64,000 nucleotides of DNA, taken from contig NC_083607.1 in NCBI RefSeq assembly GCF_029168945.1, positions 43,447,257 to 43,511,256 of the forward strand. Direction: 5' to 3'. This DNA comes from Cannabis sativa. Lineage: Eukaryota > Streptophyta > Magnoliopsida > Rosales > Cannabaceae. Position numbers and translations under genes: made by a program. The notes beneath the pieces are model-generated. The model did no database searches, was not told the DNA's origin, and worked only from the letters and a program-made list of their open reading frames with translations. Below are positions 49,801 through 63,984 of this stretch, piece after piece; the stretch's first letter is position 1, and every line of letters begins with the position of its first letter.

Positions 49801-51361
49801 AAAGAAAAAGAATTAAAATTAAAAAAACAAAAAATTTAGGGGTGCAACACGAGGACTTCCCTGTGAGGTCACCCATCCTAGTACTACTCTCGCCCAAGCA
49901 CGCTTAATCGGCGGAAGTTCGATGGGATCCGTGCATTAGTGCCGGTATGATCGCACCCGAAATGTATTGTGCGAATAGTCATTTATAGCGAACCCCTCTC
50001 CTCCCTCAAGCCAAGTACACAAATTTCCCGATTACAATAATCATTCCGAAATTATAATAAAGAAAAAGAATTAAAATTAAAAAACAAAAAATTTAGGGGT
50101 GCAACACGAGGACTTCCCAGAAGGTCACCCATCCTAGTACTACTCTTGCCCAAGCACGCTTAAACTCGGAGTTCGATGGGATCCGGCATTAGTGCCGGTA
50201 TGATCGCACCCGAAATGTATTGTGCGAATAGTCATTTATAGCGAACCCCTCTCCTCCCTCAAGCCAAGTACACAAATTTCCCGATTACAATAATCATTCC
50301 GAAATTATAATAAAGAAAAAGAATTAAAATTAAAAAAACAAAAAATTTAGGGGTGCAACACGAGGACTTCCTCAGAGGTCACCCATCCTAGTACTACTCT
50401 CGCCCAAGCACGCTTAATCGCGAGTTCGATGGGATCCGTGCATTAGTGCCGGTATGATCGCACCCGAAATGTATTGTGCGAATAGTCATTTATAGCGAAC
50501 CCCTCTCCTCCCTCAAGCCAAGTACACAAATTTCCCGATTACAATAATCATTCCGAAATTATAATAAAGAAAAAGAATTAAAATTAAAAAAACAAAAAAT
50601 TTAGGGGTGCAACACGAGGACTTCCTGTGAGGTCACCCATCCTAGTACTACTCTCGCCCAAGCACGCTTAACTCGCGAGTTCGATGGGATCCGTGCATTA
50701 GTGCCGGTATGATCGCACCCGAAATGTATTGTGCGAATAGTCATTTATAGCGAACCCCTCTCCTCCCTCAAGCCAAGTACACAAATTTCCCGATTACAAT
50801 AATCATTCCGAAATTATAATAAAGAAAAAGAATTAAAATTAAAAAAACAAAAAATTTAGGGGTGCAACACGAGGACTTCCAGAGGTCACCCATCCTAGTA
50901 CTACTCTCGCCCAAGCACGCTTAATCGCGAGTTCGATGGGATCCGGCATTAGTGCCGGTATGATCGCACCCGAAATGTATTGTGCGAATAGTCATTTATA
51001 GCGAACCCCTCTCCTCCCTCAAGCCAAGTACACAAATTTCCCGATTACAATAATCATTCCGAAATTATAATAAAGAAAAAGAATTAAAATTAAAAACAAA
51101 AAATTTAGTGGGTGCAACACGAGGACTTCCCAGAGGTCACCCATCCTAGTACTACTCTCGCCCAAGCACGCTTAACTCGGCGAGTTCGATGGGATCCGTG
51201 CATTAGTGCCGGTATGATCGCACCCGAAATGTATTGTGCGAATAGTCATTTATAGCGAACCCCTCTCCTCCCTCAAGCCAAGTACACAAATTTCCCGATT
51301 ACAATAATCATTCCGAAATTATAATAAAGAAAAAGAATTAAAATTAAAAAACAAAAAATTT

Positions 51362-51479
51362 AGGGGTGCAACACGAGGACTTCCTGTGAGGTCACCCATC
51401 CTAGTACTACTCTCGCCCAAGCACGCTTAATCGCGGAGTTCGATGGGATCCGTGCATTAGTGCCGGTATGATCGCACCC
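51362..51479 (-). rRNA. 5S rRNA copy 131, representative of the altered form
   Basis: 118 nt. Against copy 2 it has CCTGTGAGG for CCCAGGAGG, AATCGCGG for AACTGCGG, TTCGATGGG for TTCTGATGGG, ATCCGTGC for ATCCGGTGC and GTGCCGG for GTGCTGG. The adjacent spacer has TGCGAATAG for TGCGGAATAG. These changes usually travel together. Whether they are real is discussed under findings. Confidence 0.75.
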
Positions 51480-54400
51480 GAAATGTATTGTGCGAATAGT
51501 CATTTATAGCGAACCCCTCTCCTCCCTCAAGCCAAGTACACAAATTTCCCGATTACAATAATCATTCCGAAATTATAATAAAGAAAAAGAATTAAAATTA
51601 AAAAAACAAAAAATTTAGTGGGTGCAACACGAGGACTTCCTAGAGGTCACCCATCCTAGTACTACTCTCGCCCAAGCACGCTTAACTCGCGAGTTCGATG
51701 GGATCCGTGCATTAGTGCCGGTATGATCGCACCCGAAATGTATTGTGCGAATAGTCATTTATAGCGAACCCCTCTCCTCCCTCAAGCCAAGTACACAAAT
51801 TTCCCGATTACAATAATCATTCCGAAATTATAATAAAGAAAAAGAATTAAAATTAAAAAAACAAAAAATTTAATGGTGCAACAGGAGGACTTCCCAGGAG
51901 GTCACCCATCCTAGTACTACTCTCGCCCAAGCACGCTTAATCATGAGTTCGATGGGATCCGGCATTAGTGCCGGTATGATCGCACCCGAAATGTATTGTG
52001 CGAATAGTCATTTATAGCGAACCCCTCTCCTCCCTCAAGCCAAGTACACAAATTTCCCGATTACAATAATCATTCCGAAATTATAATAAAGAAAAAGAAT
52101 TAAAATTAAAAAAACAAAAAATTTAGGGGTGCAACACGAGGACTTCCCAGAGGTCACCCATCCTAGTACTACTCTCGCCCAAGCACGCTTAATCGCGGAG
52201 TTCGATGGGATCCGTGCATTAGTGCCGGTATGATCGCACCCGAAATGTATTGTGCGAATAGTCATTTATAGCGAACCCTCTCCTCCCTCAAGCCAAGTAC
52301 ACAAATTTCCCGATTACAATAATCATTCCGAAATTATAATAAAGAAAAAGAATTAAAATTAAAAAAACAAAAAATTTAGGGGTGCAACACGAGGACTTCC
52401 CAGAGGTCACCCATCCTAGTACTACTCTCGCCCAAGCACGCTTAATCGCAGTTCGATGGGATCCGTGCATTAGTGCCGGTATGATCGCACCCGAAATGTA
52501 TTGTGCGAATAGTCATTTATAGCGAACCCCTCTCCTCCCTCAAGCCAAGTACACAAATTTCCCGATTACAATAATCATTCCGAAATTATAATAAAGAAAA
52601 AGAATTAAAATTAAAAAAACAAAAAATTTAGTGGTGCAACACGAGGACTTCCCAGAGGTCACCCATCCTAGTACTACTCTCGCCCAAGCACGCTTAACTC
52701 GCGAGTTCGATGGGATCCGTGCATTAGTGCCGGTATGATCGCACCCGAAATGTATTGTGCGAATAGTCATTTATAGCGAACCCCTCTCCTCCCTCAAGCC
52801 AAGTACACAAATTTCCCGATTACAATAATCATTCCGAAATTATAATAAAGAAAAAGAATTAAAATTAAAAAAACAAAAAATTTAGGGGTGCAACACGAGG
52901 ACTTCCCTGTGAGGTCACCCATCCTAGTACTACTCTCGCCCAAGCACGCTTAACTCGCGAGTTCGATGGGATCCGTGCATTAGTGCCGGTATGATCGCAC
53001 CCGAAATGTATTGTGCGAATAGTCATTTATAGCGAACCCCTCTCCTCCCTCAAGCCAAGTACACAAATTTCCCGATTACAATAATCATTCCGAAATTATA
53101 ATAAAGAAAAAGAATTAAAATTAAAAAAACAAAAAATTTAGGGGTGCAACACGAGGACTTCCCAGGAGGTCACCCATCCTAGTACTACTCTCGCCCAAGC
53201 ACGCTTAACTGCGGAGTTCTGATGGGATCCGGTTCATTAGTGCTGGTATGATCGCACCCGAAATGTATTGTGCGGAATAGTCATTTATAGCGAACCCCTC
53301 TCCTCCCTCAAGCCAAGTACACAAATTTCCCGATTACAATAATCATTCCGAAATTATAATAAAGAAAAAGAATTAAAATTAAAAAAACAAAAAATTTGGG
53401 GTGCAACACGAGGACTTCCCAGGAGGTCACCCATCCTAGTACTACTCTCGCCCAAGCACGCTTAATCGCGGAGTTCGATGGGATCCGTGCATTAGTGCCG
53501 GTATGATCGCACCCGAAATGTATTGTGCGAATAGTCATTTATAGCGAACCCCTCTCCTCCCTCAAGCCAAGTACACAAATTTCCCGATTACAATAATCAT
53601 TCCGAAATTATAATAAAGAAAAAGAATTAAAATTAAAAAACAAAAAATTTAGGGGTGCAACACGAGGACTTCCAGAGGTCACCCATCCTAGTACTACTCT
53701 CGCCCAAGCACGCTTAATCTGAGTTCGATGGGATCCGGCATTAGTGCCGGTATGATCGCACCCGAAATGTATTGTGCGGAATAGTCATTTATAGCGAACC
53801 CCTCTCCTCCCTCAAGCCAAGTACACAAATTTCCCGATTACAATAATCATTCCGAAATTATAATAAAGAAAAAGAATTAAAATTAAAAAAAACAAAAAAT
53901 TTAGGGGTGCAACACGAGGACTTCCCAGGAGGTCACCCATCCCAGTACTACTCTCGCCCAAGCACGCTTAATCGCGAGTTCGATGGGATCCGTGCATTAG
54001 TGCCGGTATGATCGCACCCGAAATGTATTGTGCGAATAGTCATTTATAGCGAACCCCTCTCCTCCCTCAAGCCAAGTACACAAATTTCCCGATTACAATA
54101 ATCATTCCGAAATTATAATAAAGAAAAAGAATTAAAATTAAAAAAACAAAAAATTTAGGGGTGCAACACGAGGACTTCCCAGGAGGTCACCCATCCTAGT
54201 ACTACTCTCGCCCAAGCACGCTTAACTGCGGAGTTCTGATGGGATCCGGTGCATTAGTGCTGGTATGATCGCACCCGAAATGTATTGTGCGGAATAGTCA
54301 TTTATAGCGAACCCCTCTCCTCCCTCAAGCCAAGTACACAAATTTCCCGATTACAATAATCATTCCGAAATTATAATAAAGAAAAAGAATTAAAATTAAA

Positions 54401-55433
54401 AAACAAAAAATTTAGGGGTGCAACACGAGGACTTCCCAGAAGGTCACCCATCCTAGTACTACTCTCGCCCAAGCGCACTTAATCGGCGAGTTCGATGGGA
54501 TCCGTGCATTAGTGCCGGTATGATCGCACCCGAAATGTATTGTGCGAATAGTCATTTATAGCGAACCCCTCTCCTCCCTCAAGCCAAGTACACAAATTTC
54601 CCGATTACAATAATCATTCCGAAATTATAATAAAGAAAAAGAATTAAAATTAAAAAAACAAAAAATTTAGGGGTGCAACACGAGGACTTCCCAGGAGGTC
54701 ACCCATCCTAGTACTACTCTCGCCCAAGCACGCTTTACTGCGGAGTTCTGATGGGATCCGGTGCATTAGTGCTGGTATGATCGCACCCGAAATGTATTGT
54801 GCGAATAGTCATTTATAGCGAACCCCTCTCCTCCCTCAAGCCAAGTACACAAATTTCCCGATTACAATAATCATTCCGAAATTATAATAAAGAAAAAGAA
54901 TTAAAATTAAAAAACAAAAAATTTAGTGGGTGCAACACGAGGACTTCCCAGAGGTCACCCATCCTAGTACTACTCTCGCCCAAGCACGCTTAATCGCGAG
55001 TTCGATGGGATCCGTGCATTAGTGCCGGTATGATCGCACCCGAAATGTATTGTGCGAATAGTCATTTATAGCGAACCCCTCTCCTCCCTCAAGCCAAGTA
55101 CACAAATTTCCCGATTACAATAATCATTCCGAAATTATAATAAAGAAAAAGAATTAAAATTAAAAAAACAAAAAATTTAGGGGTGCAACACGAGGACTTC
55201 CCAGAAGGTCACCCATCCTAGTACTACTCTCGCCCAAGCACACTTAATCTCGGAGTTCGATGGGATCCGTGCATTAGTGCCGGTATGATCGCACCCGAAA
55301 TGTATTGTGCGAATAGTCATTTATAGCGAACCCCTCTCCTCCCTCAAGCCAAGTACACAAATTTCCCGATTACAATAATCATTCCGAAATTATAATAAAG
55401 AAAAAGAATTAAAATTAAAAAAACAAAAAATTT

Positions 55434-55546
55434 AGGGGTGCAACACGAGGACGAGGTCACCCATCCTAGTACTACTCTCGCCCAAGCACGCTTAACTGCG
55501 GAGTTCTGATGGGATCCGGTGCATTAGTGCTGGTATGATCGCACCC
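55434..55546 (-). pseudogene. 5S rRNA copy 147, short deletion near RNA 3' end
   Basis: GAGGACGAGGTCACCC replaces GAGGACTTCCCAGGAGGTCACCC, a 7-nt loss. The rest of the gene is canonical. The same deletion recurs in copy 164. Confidence 0.8.
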
Positions 55547-58500
55547 GAAATGTATTGTGCGGAATAGTCATTTATAGCGAACCCCTCTCCTCCCTCAAGC
55601 CAAGTACACAAATTTCCCGATTACAATAATCATTCCGAAATTATAATAAAGAAAAAGAATTAAAATTAAAAAAACAAAAAATTTAGGGGTGCAACACGAG
55701 GACTTCCTGTGAGGTCACCCATCCTAGTACTACTCTCGCCCAAGCACGCTTAACTCGGCGGAAGTTCGATGGGATCCGTGCATTAGTGCCGGTATGATCG
55801 CACCCGAAATGTATTGTGCGGAATAGTCATTTATAGCGAACCCCTCTCCTCCCTCAAGCCAAGTACACAAATTTCCCGATTACAATAATCATTCCGAAAT
55901 TATAATAAAGAAAAAGAATTAAAATTAAAAAAACAAAAAATTTAGGGGTGCAACACGAGGACTTCCCAGGAGGTCACCCATCCTAGTACTACTCTCGCCC
56001 AAGCACGCTTAACTGCGGAGTTCTGATGGGATCCGGTGCATTAGTGCTGGTATGATCGCACCCGAAATGTATTGTGCGAATAGTCATTTATAGCGAACCC
56101 CTCTCCTCCCTCAAGCCAAGTACACAAATTTCCCGATTACAATAATCATTCCGAAATTATAATAAAGAAAAAGAATTAAAATTAAAAAAACAAAAAATTT
56201 AGGGGTGCAACACGAGGACTTCCTGTGAGGTCACCCATCCTAGTACTACTCTCGCCCAAGCACGCTTAATCGCGAGTTCGATGGGATCCGTGCATTAGTG
56301 CCGGTATGATCGCACCCGAAATGTATTGTGGGAATAGTCATTTATAGCGAACCCCTCTCCTCCCTCAAGCCAAGTACACAAATTTCCCGATTACAATAAT
56401 CATTCCGAAATTATAATAAAGAAAAAGAATTAAAATTAAAAAAACAAAAAATTTAGGGGTGCAACACGAGGACTTCCCAGGAGGTCACCCATCCTAGTAC
56501 TACTCTCGCCCAAGCACGCTTAACTGCGGAGTTCTGATGGGATCCGGTGCATTAGTGCTGGTATGATCGCACCCGAAATGTATTGTGCGGAATAGTCATT
56601 TATAGCGAACCCCTCTCCTCCCTCAAGCCAAGTACACAAATTTCCCGATTACAATAATCATTCCGAAATTATAATAAAGAAAAAGAATTAAAATTAAAAA
56701 AAAACAAAAAATTTAGGGGTGCAACACGAGGACTTCCTAGGAGGTCACCCATCCTAGTACTACTCTCGCCCAAGCACGCTTAACTCGGCGAGTTCGATGG
56801 GATCCGTGCATTAGTGCCGGTATGATCGCACCCGAAATGTATTGTGCGAATAGTCATTTATAGCGAACCCTCTCTCCTCCCTCAAGCCAAGTACACAAAT
56901 TTCCCGATTACAATAATCATTCCGAAATTATAATAAAGAAAAAGAATTAAAATTAAAAAAACAAAAAATTTAGGGGTGCAACACGAGGACTTCCCAGGAG
57001 GTCACCCATCCTAGTACTACTCTCGCCCAAGCACGCTTAACTGCGGAGTTCTGATGGGATCCGGTGCATTAGTGCCGGTATGATCGCACCCGAAATGTAT
57101 TGTGCGGAATAGTCATTTATAGCGAACCCCTCTCCTCCCTCAAGCCAAGTACACAAATTTCCCGATTACAATAATCATTCCGAAATTATAATAAAGAAAA
57201 AGAATTAAAATTAAAAAAAACAAAAAATTTAGGGGTGCAACACGAGGACTTCCCAGGAGGTCACCCATCCTAGTACTACTCTCGCCCAAGCACGCTTAAC
57301 TGCTGAGTTCTGATGGGATCCGGTGCATTAGTGCTGGTATGATCGCACCCGAAATGTATTGTGCGAATAGTCATTTATAGCGAACCCCTCTCCTCCCTCA
57401 AGCCAAGTACACAAATTTCCCGATTACAATAATCATTCCGAAATTATAATAAAGAAAAAGAATTAAAATTAAAAAAACAAAAAATTTAGGGGTGCAACAC
57501 GAGGACTTCCCAGGAGGTCACCCATCCTAGTACTACTCTCGCCCAAGCACGCTTAACTCAGGAGTTCTGATGGGATCCGGTGCATTAGTGCTGGTATGAT
57601 CGCACCCGAAATGTATTGTGCGAATAGTCATTTATAGCGAACCCCTCTCCTCCCTCAAGCCAAGTACACAAATTTCCCGATTACAATAATCATTCCGAAA
57701 TTATAATAAAGAAAAAGAATTAAAATTAAAAAAAAACAAAAAATTTAGGGGTGCAACACGAGGACTTCCTGTGAGGTCACCCATCCTAGTACTACTCTCG
57801 CCCAAGCACGCTTAATCGCGAGTTCGATGGGATCCGTGCATTAGTGCCGGTATGATCGCACCCGAAATGTATTGTGCGAATAGTCATTTATAGCGAACCC
57901 CTCTCCTCCCTCAAGCCAAGTACACAAATTTCCCGATTACAATAATCATTCCGAAATTATAATAAAGAAAAAGAATTAAAATTAAAAAACAAAAAATTTA
58001 GGGGTGCAACACGAGGACTTCCCAGAGGTCACCCATCCTAGTACTACTCTCGCCCAAGCACGCTTAATCGCGAGTTCGATGGGATCCGGCATTAGTGCCG
58101 GTATGATCGCACCCGAAATGTATTGTGCGAATAGTCATTTATAGCGAACCCCTCTCCTCCCTCAAGCCAAGTACACAAATTTCCCGATTACAATAATCAT
58201 TCCGAAATTATAATAAAGAAAAAGAATTAAAATTAAAAAAACAAAAAATTTAGGGGTGCAACACGAGGACTTCCTAGGAGGTCACCCATCCTAGTACTAC
58301 TCTCGCCCAAGCACGCTTAATCGCGAGTTCGATGGGATCCGTGCATTAGTGCCGGTATGATCGCACCCGAAATGTATTGTGCGAATAGTCATTTATAGCG
58401 AACCCCTCTCCTCCCTCAAGCCAAGTACACAAATTTCCCGATTACAATAATCATTCCGAAATTATAATAAAGAAAAAGAATTAAAATTAAAAAAAACAAA

Positions 58501-59785
58501 AAATTTAGGGGTGCAACACGAGGACTTCCAAGGAGGTCACCCATCCTAGTACTACTCTCGCCCAAGCACGCTTAATCGCGAGTTCGATGGGATCCGTGCA
58601 TTAGTGCCGGTATGATCGCACCCGAAATGTATTGTGCGGAATAGTCATTTATAGCGAACCCCTCTCCTCCCTCAAGCCAAGTACACAAATTTCCCGATTA
58701 CAATAATCATTCCGAAATTATAATAAAGAAAAAGAATTAAAATTAAAAAAAACAAAAAATTTAGGGGTGCAACACGAGGACTTCCCAGGAGGTCACCCAT
58801 CCTAGTACTACTCTCGCCCAAGCACGCTTAATCGGCGGAGTTCGATGGGATCCGTGCATTAGTGCCGGTATGATCGCACCCGAAATGTATTGTGCGAATA
58901 GTCATTTATAGCGAACCCCTCTCCTCCCTCAAGCCAAGTACACAAATTTCCCGATTACAATAATCATTCCGAAATTATAATAAAGAAAAAGAATTAAAAT
59001 TAAAAAAAACAAAAAATTTAGGGGTGCAACACGAGGACTTCCTAGGAGGTCACCCATCCTAGTACTACTCTCGCCCAAGCACGCTTAACTGCGGAGTTCT
59101 GATGGGATCCGGTGCATTAGTGCTGGTATGATCGCACCCGAAATGTATTGTGCGGAATAGTCATTTATAGCGAACCCCTCTCCTCCCTCAAGCCAAGTAC
59201 ACAAATTTCCCGATTACAATAATCATTCCGAAATTATAATAAAGAAAAAGAATTAAAATTAAAAAACAAAAAATTTAGTGGGTGCAACACGAGGACTTCC
59301 CAGAGGTCACCCATCCTAGTACTACTCTCGCCCAAGCACGCTTAATCGCGAGTTCGATGGGATCCGTGCATTAGTGCCGGTATGATCGCACCCGAAATGT
59401 ATTGTGCGAATAGTCATTTATAGCGAACCCCTCTCCTCCCTCAAGCCAAGTACACAAATTTCCCGATTACAATAATCATTCCGAAATTATAATAAAGAAA
59501 AAGAATTAAAATTAAAAAACAAAAAATTTAGTGGGTGCAACACGAGGACTTCCCGTGAGGTCACCCATCCTAGTACTACTCTCGCCCAAGCACGCTTAAC
59601 TCGCGAGTTCGATGGGATCCGTGCATTAGTGCCGGTATGATCGCACCCGAAATGTATTGTGCGAATAGTCATTTATAGCGAACCCCTCTCCTCCCTCAAG
59701 CCAAGTACACAAATTTCCCGATTACAATAATCATTCCGAAATTATAATAAAGAAAAAGAATTAAAATTAAAAAAACAAAAAATTT

Positions 59786-59895
59786 AGGGGTGCAACACGA
59801 GGACGAGGTCACCCATCCTAGTACTACTCTCGCCCAAGCACGCTTAATCGCGAGTTCGATGGGATCCGTGCATTAGTGCCGGTATGATCGCACCC
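59786..59895 (-). pseudogene. 5S rRNA copy 164, short deletion near RNA 3' end
   Basis: Same GAGGACGAGGTC junction as copy 147, but on the altered gene background (AATCGCGAG, TTCGATGGG). The gene is 110 nt. Confidence 0.8.
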
Positions 59896-62800
59896 GAAAT
59901 GTATTGTGCGAATAGTCATTTATAGCGAACCCCTCTCCTCCCTCAAGCCAAGTACACAAATTTCCCGATTACAATAATCATTCCGAAATTATAATAAAGA
60001 AAAAGAATTAAAATTAAAAAAAACAAAAAATTTAGGGGTGCAACACGAGGACTTCCTGTGAGGTCACCCATCCTAGTACTACTCTCGCCCAAGCACGCTT
60101 AATCGGCGAGTTCGATGGGATCCGTGCATTAGTGCCGGTATGATCGCACCCGAAATGTATTGTGCGAATAGTCATTTATAGCGAACCCCTCTCCTCCCTC
60201 AAGCCAAGTACACAAATTTCCCGATTACAATAATCATTCCGAAATTATAATAAAGAAAAAGAATTAAAATTAAAAAACAAAAAATTTAGGTGCAACACGA
60301 GGACTTCCCAGAGGTCACCCATCCTAGTACTACTCTCGCCCAAGCACGCTTAATCGCGGAGTTCGATGGGATCCGTGCATTAGTGCCGGTATGATCGCAC
60401 CCGAAATGTATTGTGCGAATAGTCATTTATAGCGAACCCCTCTCCTCCCTCAAGCCAAGTACACAAATTTCCCGATTACAATAATCATTCCGAAATTATA
60501 ATAAAGAAAAAGAATTAAAATTAAAAACAAAAAATTTAGGGGTGCAACACGAGGACTTCCCGTGAGGTCACCCATCCTAGTACTACTCTCGCCCAAGCAC
60601 GCTTAACTCGCGGAAGTTCGATGGGATCCGTGCATTAGTGCCGGTATGATCGCACCCGAAATGTATTGTGCGAATAGTCATTTATAGCGAACCCCTCTCC
60701 TCCCTCAAGCCAAGTACACAAATTTCCCGATTACAATAATCATTCCGAAATTATAATAAAGAAAAAGAATTAAAATTAAAAAAACAAAAAATTTAGGGGT
60801 GCAACACGAGGACTTCCTGTGAGGTCACCCATCCTAGTACTACTCTCGCCCAAGCACGCTTAATCGCGAGTTCGATGGGATCCGTGCATTAGTGCCGGTA
60901 TGATCGCACCCGAAATGTATTGTGCGAATAGTCATTTATAGCGAACCCCTCTCCTCCCTCAAGCCAAGTACACAAATTTCCCGATTACAATAATCATTCC
61001 GAAATTATAATAAAGAAAAAGAATTAAAATTAAAAAACAAAAAATTTAGTGGGTGCAACACGAGGACTTCCCAGAGGTCACCCATCCTAGTACTACTCTC
61101 GCCCAAGCACGCTTAACTCGGCGAGTTCGATGGGATCCGTGCATTAGTGCCGGTATGATCGCACCCGAAATGTATTGTGCGAATAGTCATTTATAGCGAA
61201 CCCCTCTCCTCCCTCAAGCCAAGTACACAAATTTCCCGATTACAATAATCATTCCGAAATTATAATAAAGAAAAAGAATTAAAATTAAAAAACAAAAAAT
61301 TTAGTGGGTGCAACACGAGGACTTCCTGTGAGGTCACCCATCCTAGTACTACTCTCGCCCAAGCACGCTTAATCGCGGAAGTTCGATGGGATCCGGCATT
61401 AGTGCCGGTATGATCGCACCCGAAATGTATTGTGCGAATAGTCATTTATAGCGAACCCCTCTCCTCCCTCAAGCCAAGTACACAAATTTCCCGATTACAA
61501 TAATCATTCCGAAATTATAATAAAGAAAAAGAATTAAAATTAAAAAAAAACAAAAAATTTAGGGGTGCAACACGAGGACTTCCTGTGAGGTCACCCATCC
61601 TAGTACTACTCTCGCCCAAGCACGCTTAATCGCGAGTTCGATGGGATCCGTGCATTAGTGCCGGTATGATCGCACCCGAAATGTATTGTGCGAATAGTCA
61701 TTTATAGCGAACCCCTCTCCTCCCTCAAGCCAAGTACACAAATTTCCCGATTACAATAATCATTCCGAAATTATAATAAAGAAAAAGAATTAAAATTAAA
61801 AAAAACAAAAAATTTAGGGGTGCAACACGAGGACTTCCCAAGAGGTCACCCATCCTAGTACTACTCTCGCCCAAGCACGCTTAATCGCGAGTTCGATGGG
61901 ATCCGTGCATTAGTGCCGGTATGATCGCACCCGAAATGTATTGTGCGAATAGTCATTTATAGCGAACCCCTCTCCTCCCTCAAGCCAAGTACACAAATTT
62001 CCCGATTACAATAATCATTCCGAAATTATAATAAAGAAAAAGAATTAAAATTAAAAAAAAACAAAAAATTTAGGGGTGCAACACGAGGACTTCCTGTGAG
62101 GTCACCCATCCTAGTACTACTCTCGCCCAAGCACGCTTAATCGCGGAGTTCGATGGGATCCGTGCATTAGTGCCGGTATGATCGCACCCGAAATGTATTG
62201 TGCGAATAGTCATTTATAGCGAACCCCTCTCCTCCCTCAAGCCAAGTACACAAATTTCCCGATTACAATAATCATTCCGAAATTATAATAAAGAAAAAGA
62301 ATTAAAATTAAAAAACAAAAAATTTAGGGGTGCAACACGAGGACTTCCCAGAGGTCACCCATCCTAGTACTACTCTCGCCCAAGCACGCTTAATCGCGAG
62401 TTCGATGGGATCCGTGCATTAGTGCCGGTATGATCGCACCCGAAATGTATTGTGCAGAATAGTCATTTATAGCGAACCCCTCTCCTCCCTCAAGCCAAGT
62501 ACACAAATTTCCCGATTACAATAATCATTCCGAAATTATAATAAAGAAAAAGAATTAAAATTAAAAAAACAAAAAATTTAGGGGTGCAACACGAGGACTT
62601 CCCAGGAGGTCACCCATCCTAGTACTACTCTCGCCCAAGCACGCTTAACTGCGGAGTTCTGATGGGATCCGGTGCATTAGTGCAGGTATGATCGCACCCG
62701 AAATGTATTGTGCGGAATAGTCATTTATAGCGAACCCCTCTCCTCCCTCAAGCCAAGTACACAAATTTCCCGATTACAATAATCATTCCGAAATTATAAT

Positions 62801-63864
62801 AAAGAAAAAGAATTAAAATTAAAAAAAAACAAAAAATTTAGGGGTGCAACACGAGGACTTCCCAGAGGTCACCCATCCTAGTACTACTCTCGCCCAAGCA
62901 CGCTTAATCGGCGAGTTCGATGGGATCCGTGCATTAGTGCAGGTATGATCGCACCCGAAATGTATTGTGCGGAATAGTCATTTATAGCGAACCCCTCTCC
63001 TCCCTCAAGCCAAGTACACAAATTTCCCGATTACAATAATCATTCCGAAATTATAATAAAGAAAAAGAATTAAAATTAAAAAAAACAAAAAATTTAGGGG
63101 TGCAACACGAGGACTTCCTGTGAGGTCACCCATCCTAGTACTACTCTCGCCCAAGCACGCTTAACTCGGCGAGTTCGATGGGATCCGTGCATTAGTGCCG
63201 GTATGATCGCACCCGAAATGTATTGTGCGAATAGTCATTTATAGCGAACCCCTCTCCTCCCTCAAGCCAAGTACACAAATTTCCCGATTACAATAATCAT
63301 TCCGAAATTATAATAAAGAAAAAGAATTAAAATTAAAAAAAAACAAAAAATTTAGGGGTGCAACACGAGGACTTCCTGTGAGGTCACCCATCCTAGTACT
63401 ACTCTCGCCCAAGCACGCTTAAATCGCGAGTTCGATGGGATCCGTGCATTAGTGCCGGTATGATCGCACCCGAAATGTATTGTGCGAATAGTCATTTATA
63501 GCGAACCCCTCTCCTCCCTCAAGCCAAGTACACAAATTTCCCGATTACAATAATCATTCCGAAATTATAATAAAGAAAAAGAATTAAAATTAAAAAAAAA
63601 CAAAAAATTTAGGGGTGCAACACGAGGACTTCCTAGGAGGTCACCCATCCTAGTACTACTCTCGCCCAAGCACGCTTAATCATGAGTTCGATGGGATCCG
63701 TGCATTAGTGCCGGTATGATCGCACCCGAAATGTATTGTGCGAATAGTCATTTATAGCGAACCCCTCTCCTCCCTCAAGCCAAGTACACAAATTTCCCGA
63801 TTACAATAATCATTCCGAAATTATAATAAAGAAAAAGAATTAAAATTAAAAAAACAAAAAATTT

Positions 63865-63984
63865 AGTGGTGCAACACGAGGACTTCCCAGGAGGTCACCC
63901 ATCCTAGTACTACTCTCGCCCAAGCACGCTTAACTGCGGAGTTCTGATGGGATCCGGTGCATTAGTGCTGGTATGATCGCACCC
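63865..63984 (-). rRNA. 5S ribosomal RNA, copy 180 (last in window)
   Basis: 120 nt, canonical except TTTAGTGGTGC for TTTAGGGGTGC at the RNA 3' end. It shows that intact-looking copies persist to the window edge. Confidence 0.93.

Larger units (their letters stand above)
47029..63984 (-). rRNA. 5S rRNA copies 114-180: mostly altered block
   Basis: RNA 5' ends: 47145, 47403, 47660, 47916, 48173, 48425, 48681, 48934, 49188, 49445, 49700, 49958, 50211, 50465, 50720, 50971, 51225, 51479, 51734, 51987, 52241, 52492, 52746, 53002, 53259, 53514, 53763, 54019, 54276, 54531, 54788, 55041, 55296, 55546 (deleted), 55805, 56063, 56317, 56574, 56833, 57091, 57350, 57607, 57863, 58114, 58368, 58623, 58881, 59139, 59393, 59648, 59895 (deleted), 60151, 60402, 60657, 60911, 61166, 61421, 61677, 61932, 62189, 62441, 62699, 62956, 63214, 63471, 63727, 63984. 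Copies 115, 117, 138, 142, 144, 147, 149, 151, 153-155, 161, 175 and 180 keep TTCTGATGGG. The rest are of the altered form, 112-119 nt long. Confidence 0.88.

Noticed and set aside
28855..61445. Recurring minus-strand open frames of 60-90 codons within the array (starting MCTWLEGGEG or MTIRTIHFGC)
   Set aside because: They are translations of 5S gene plus spacer. Their presence depends on single-base indels in particular copies, and 5S is a non-coding RNA.
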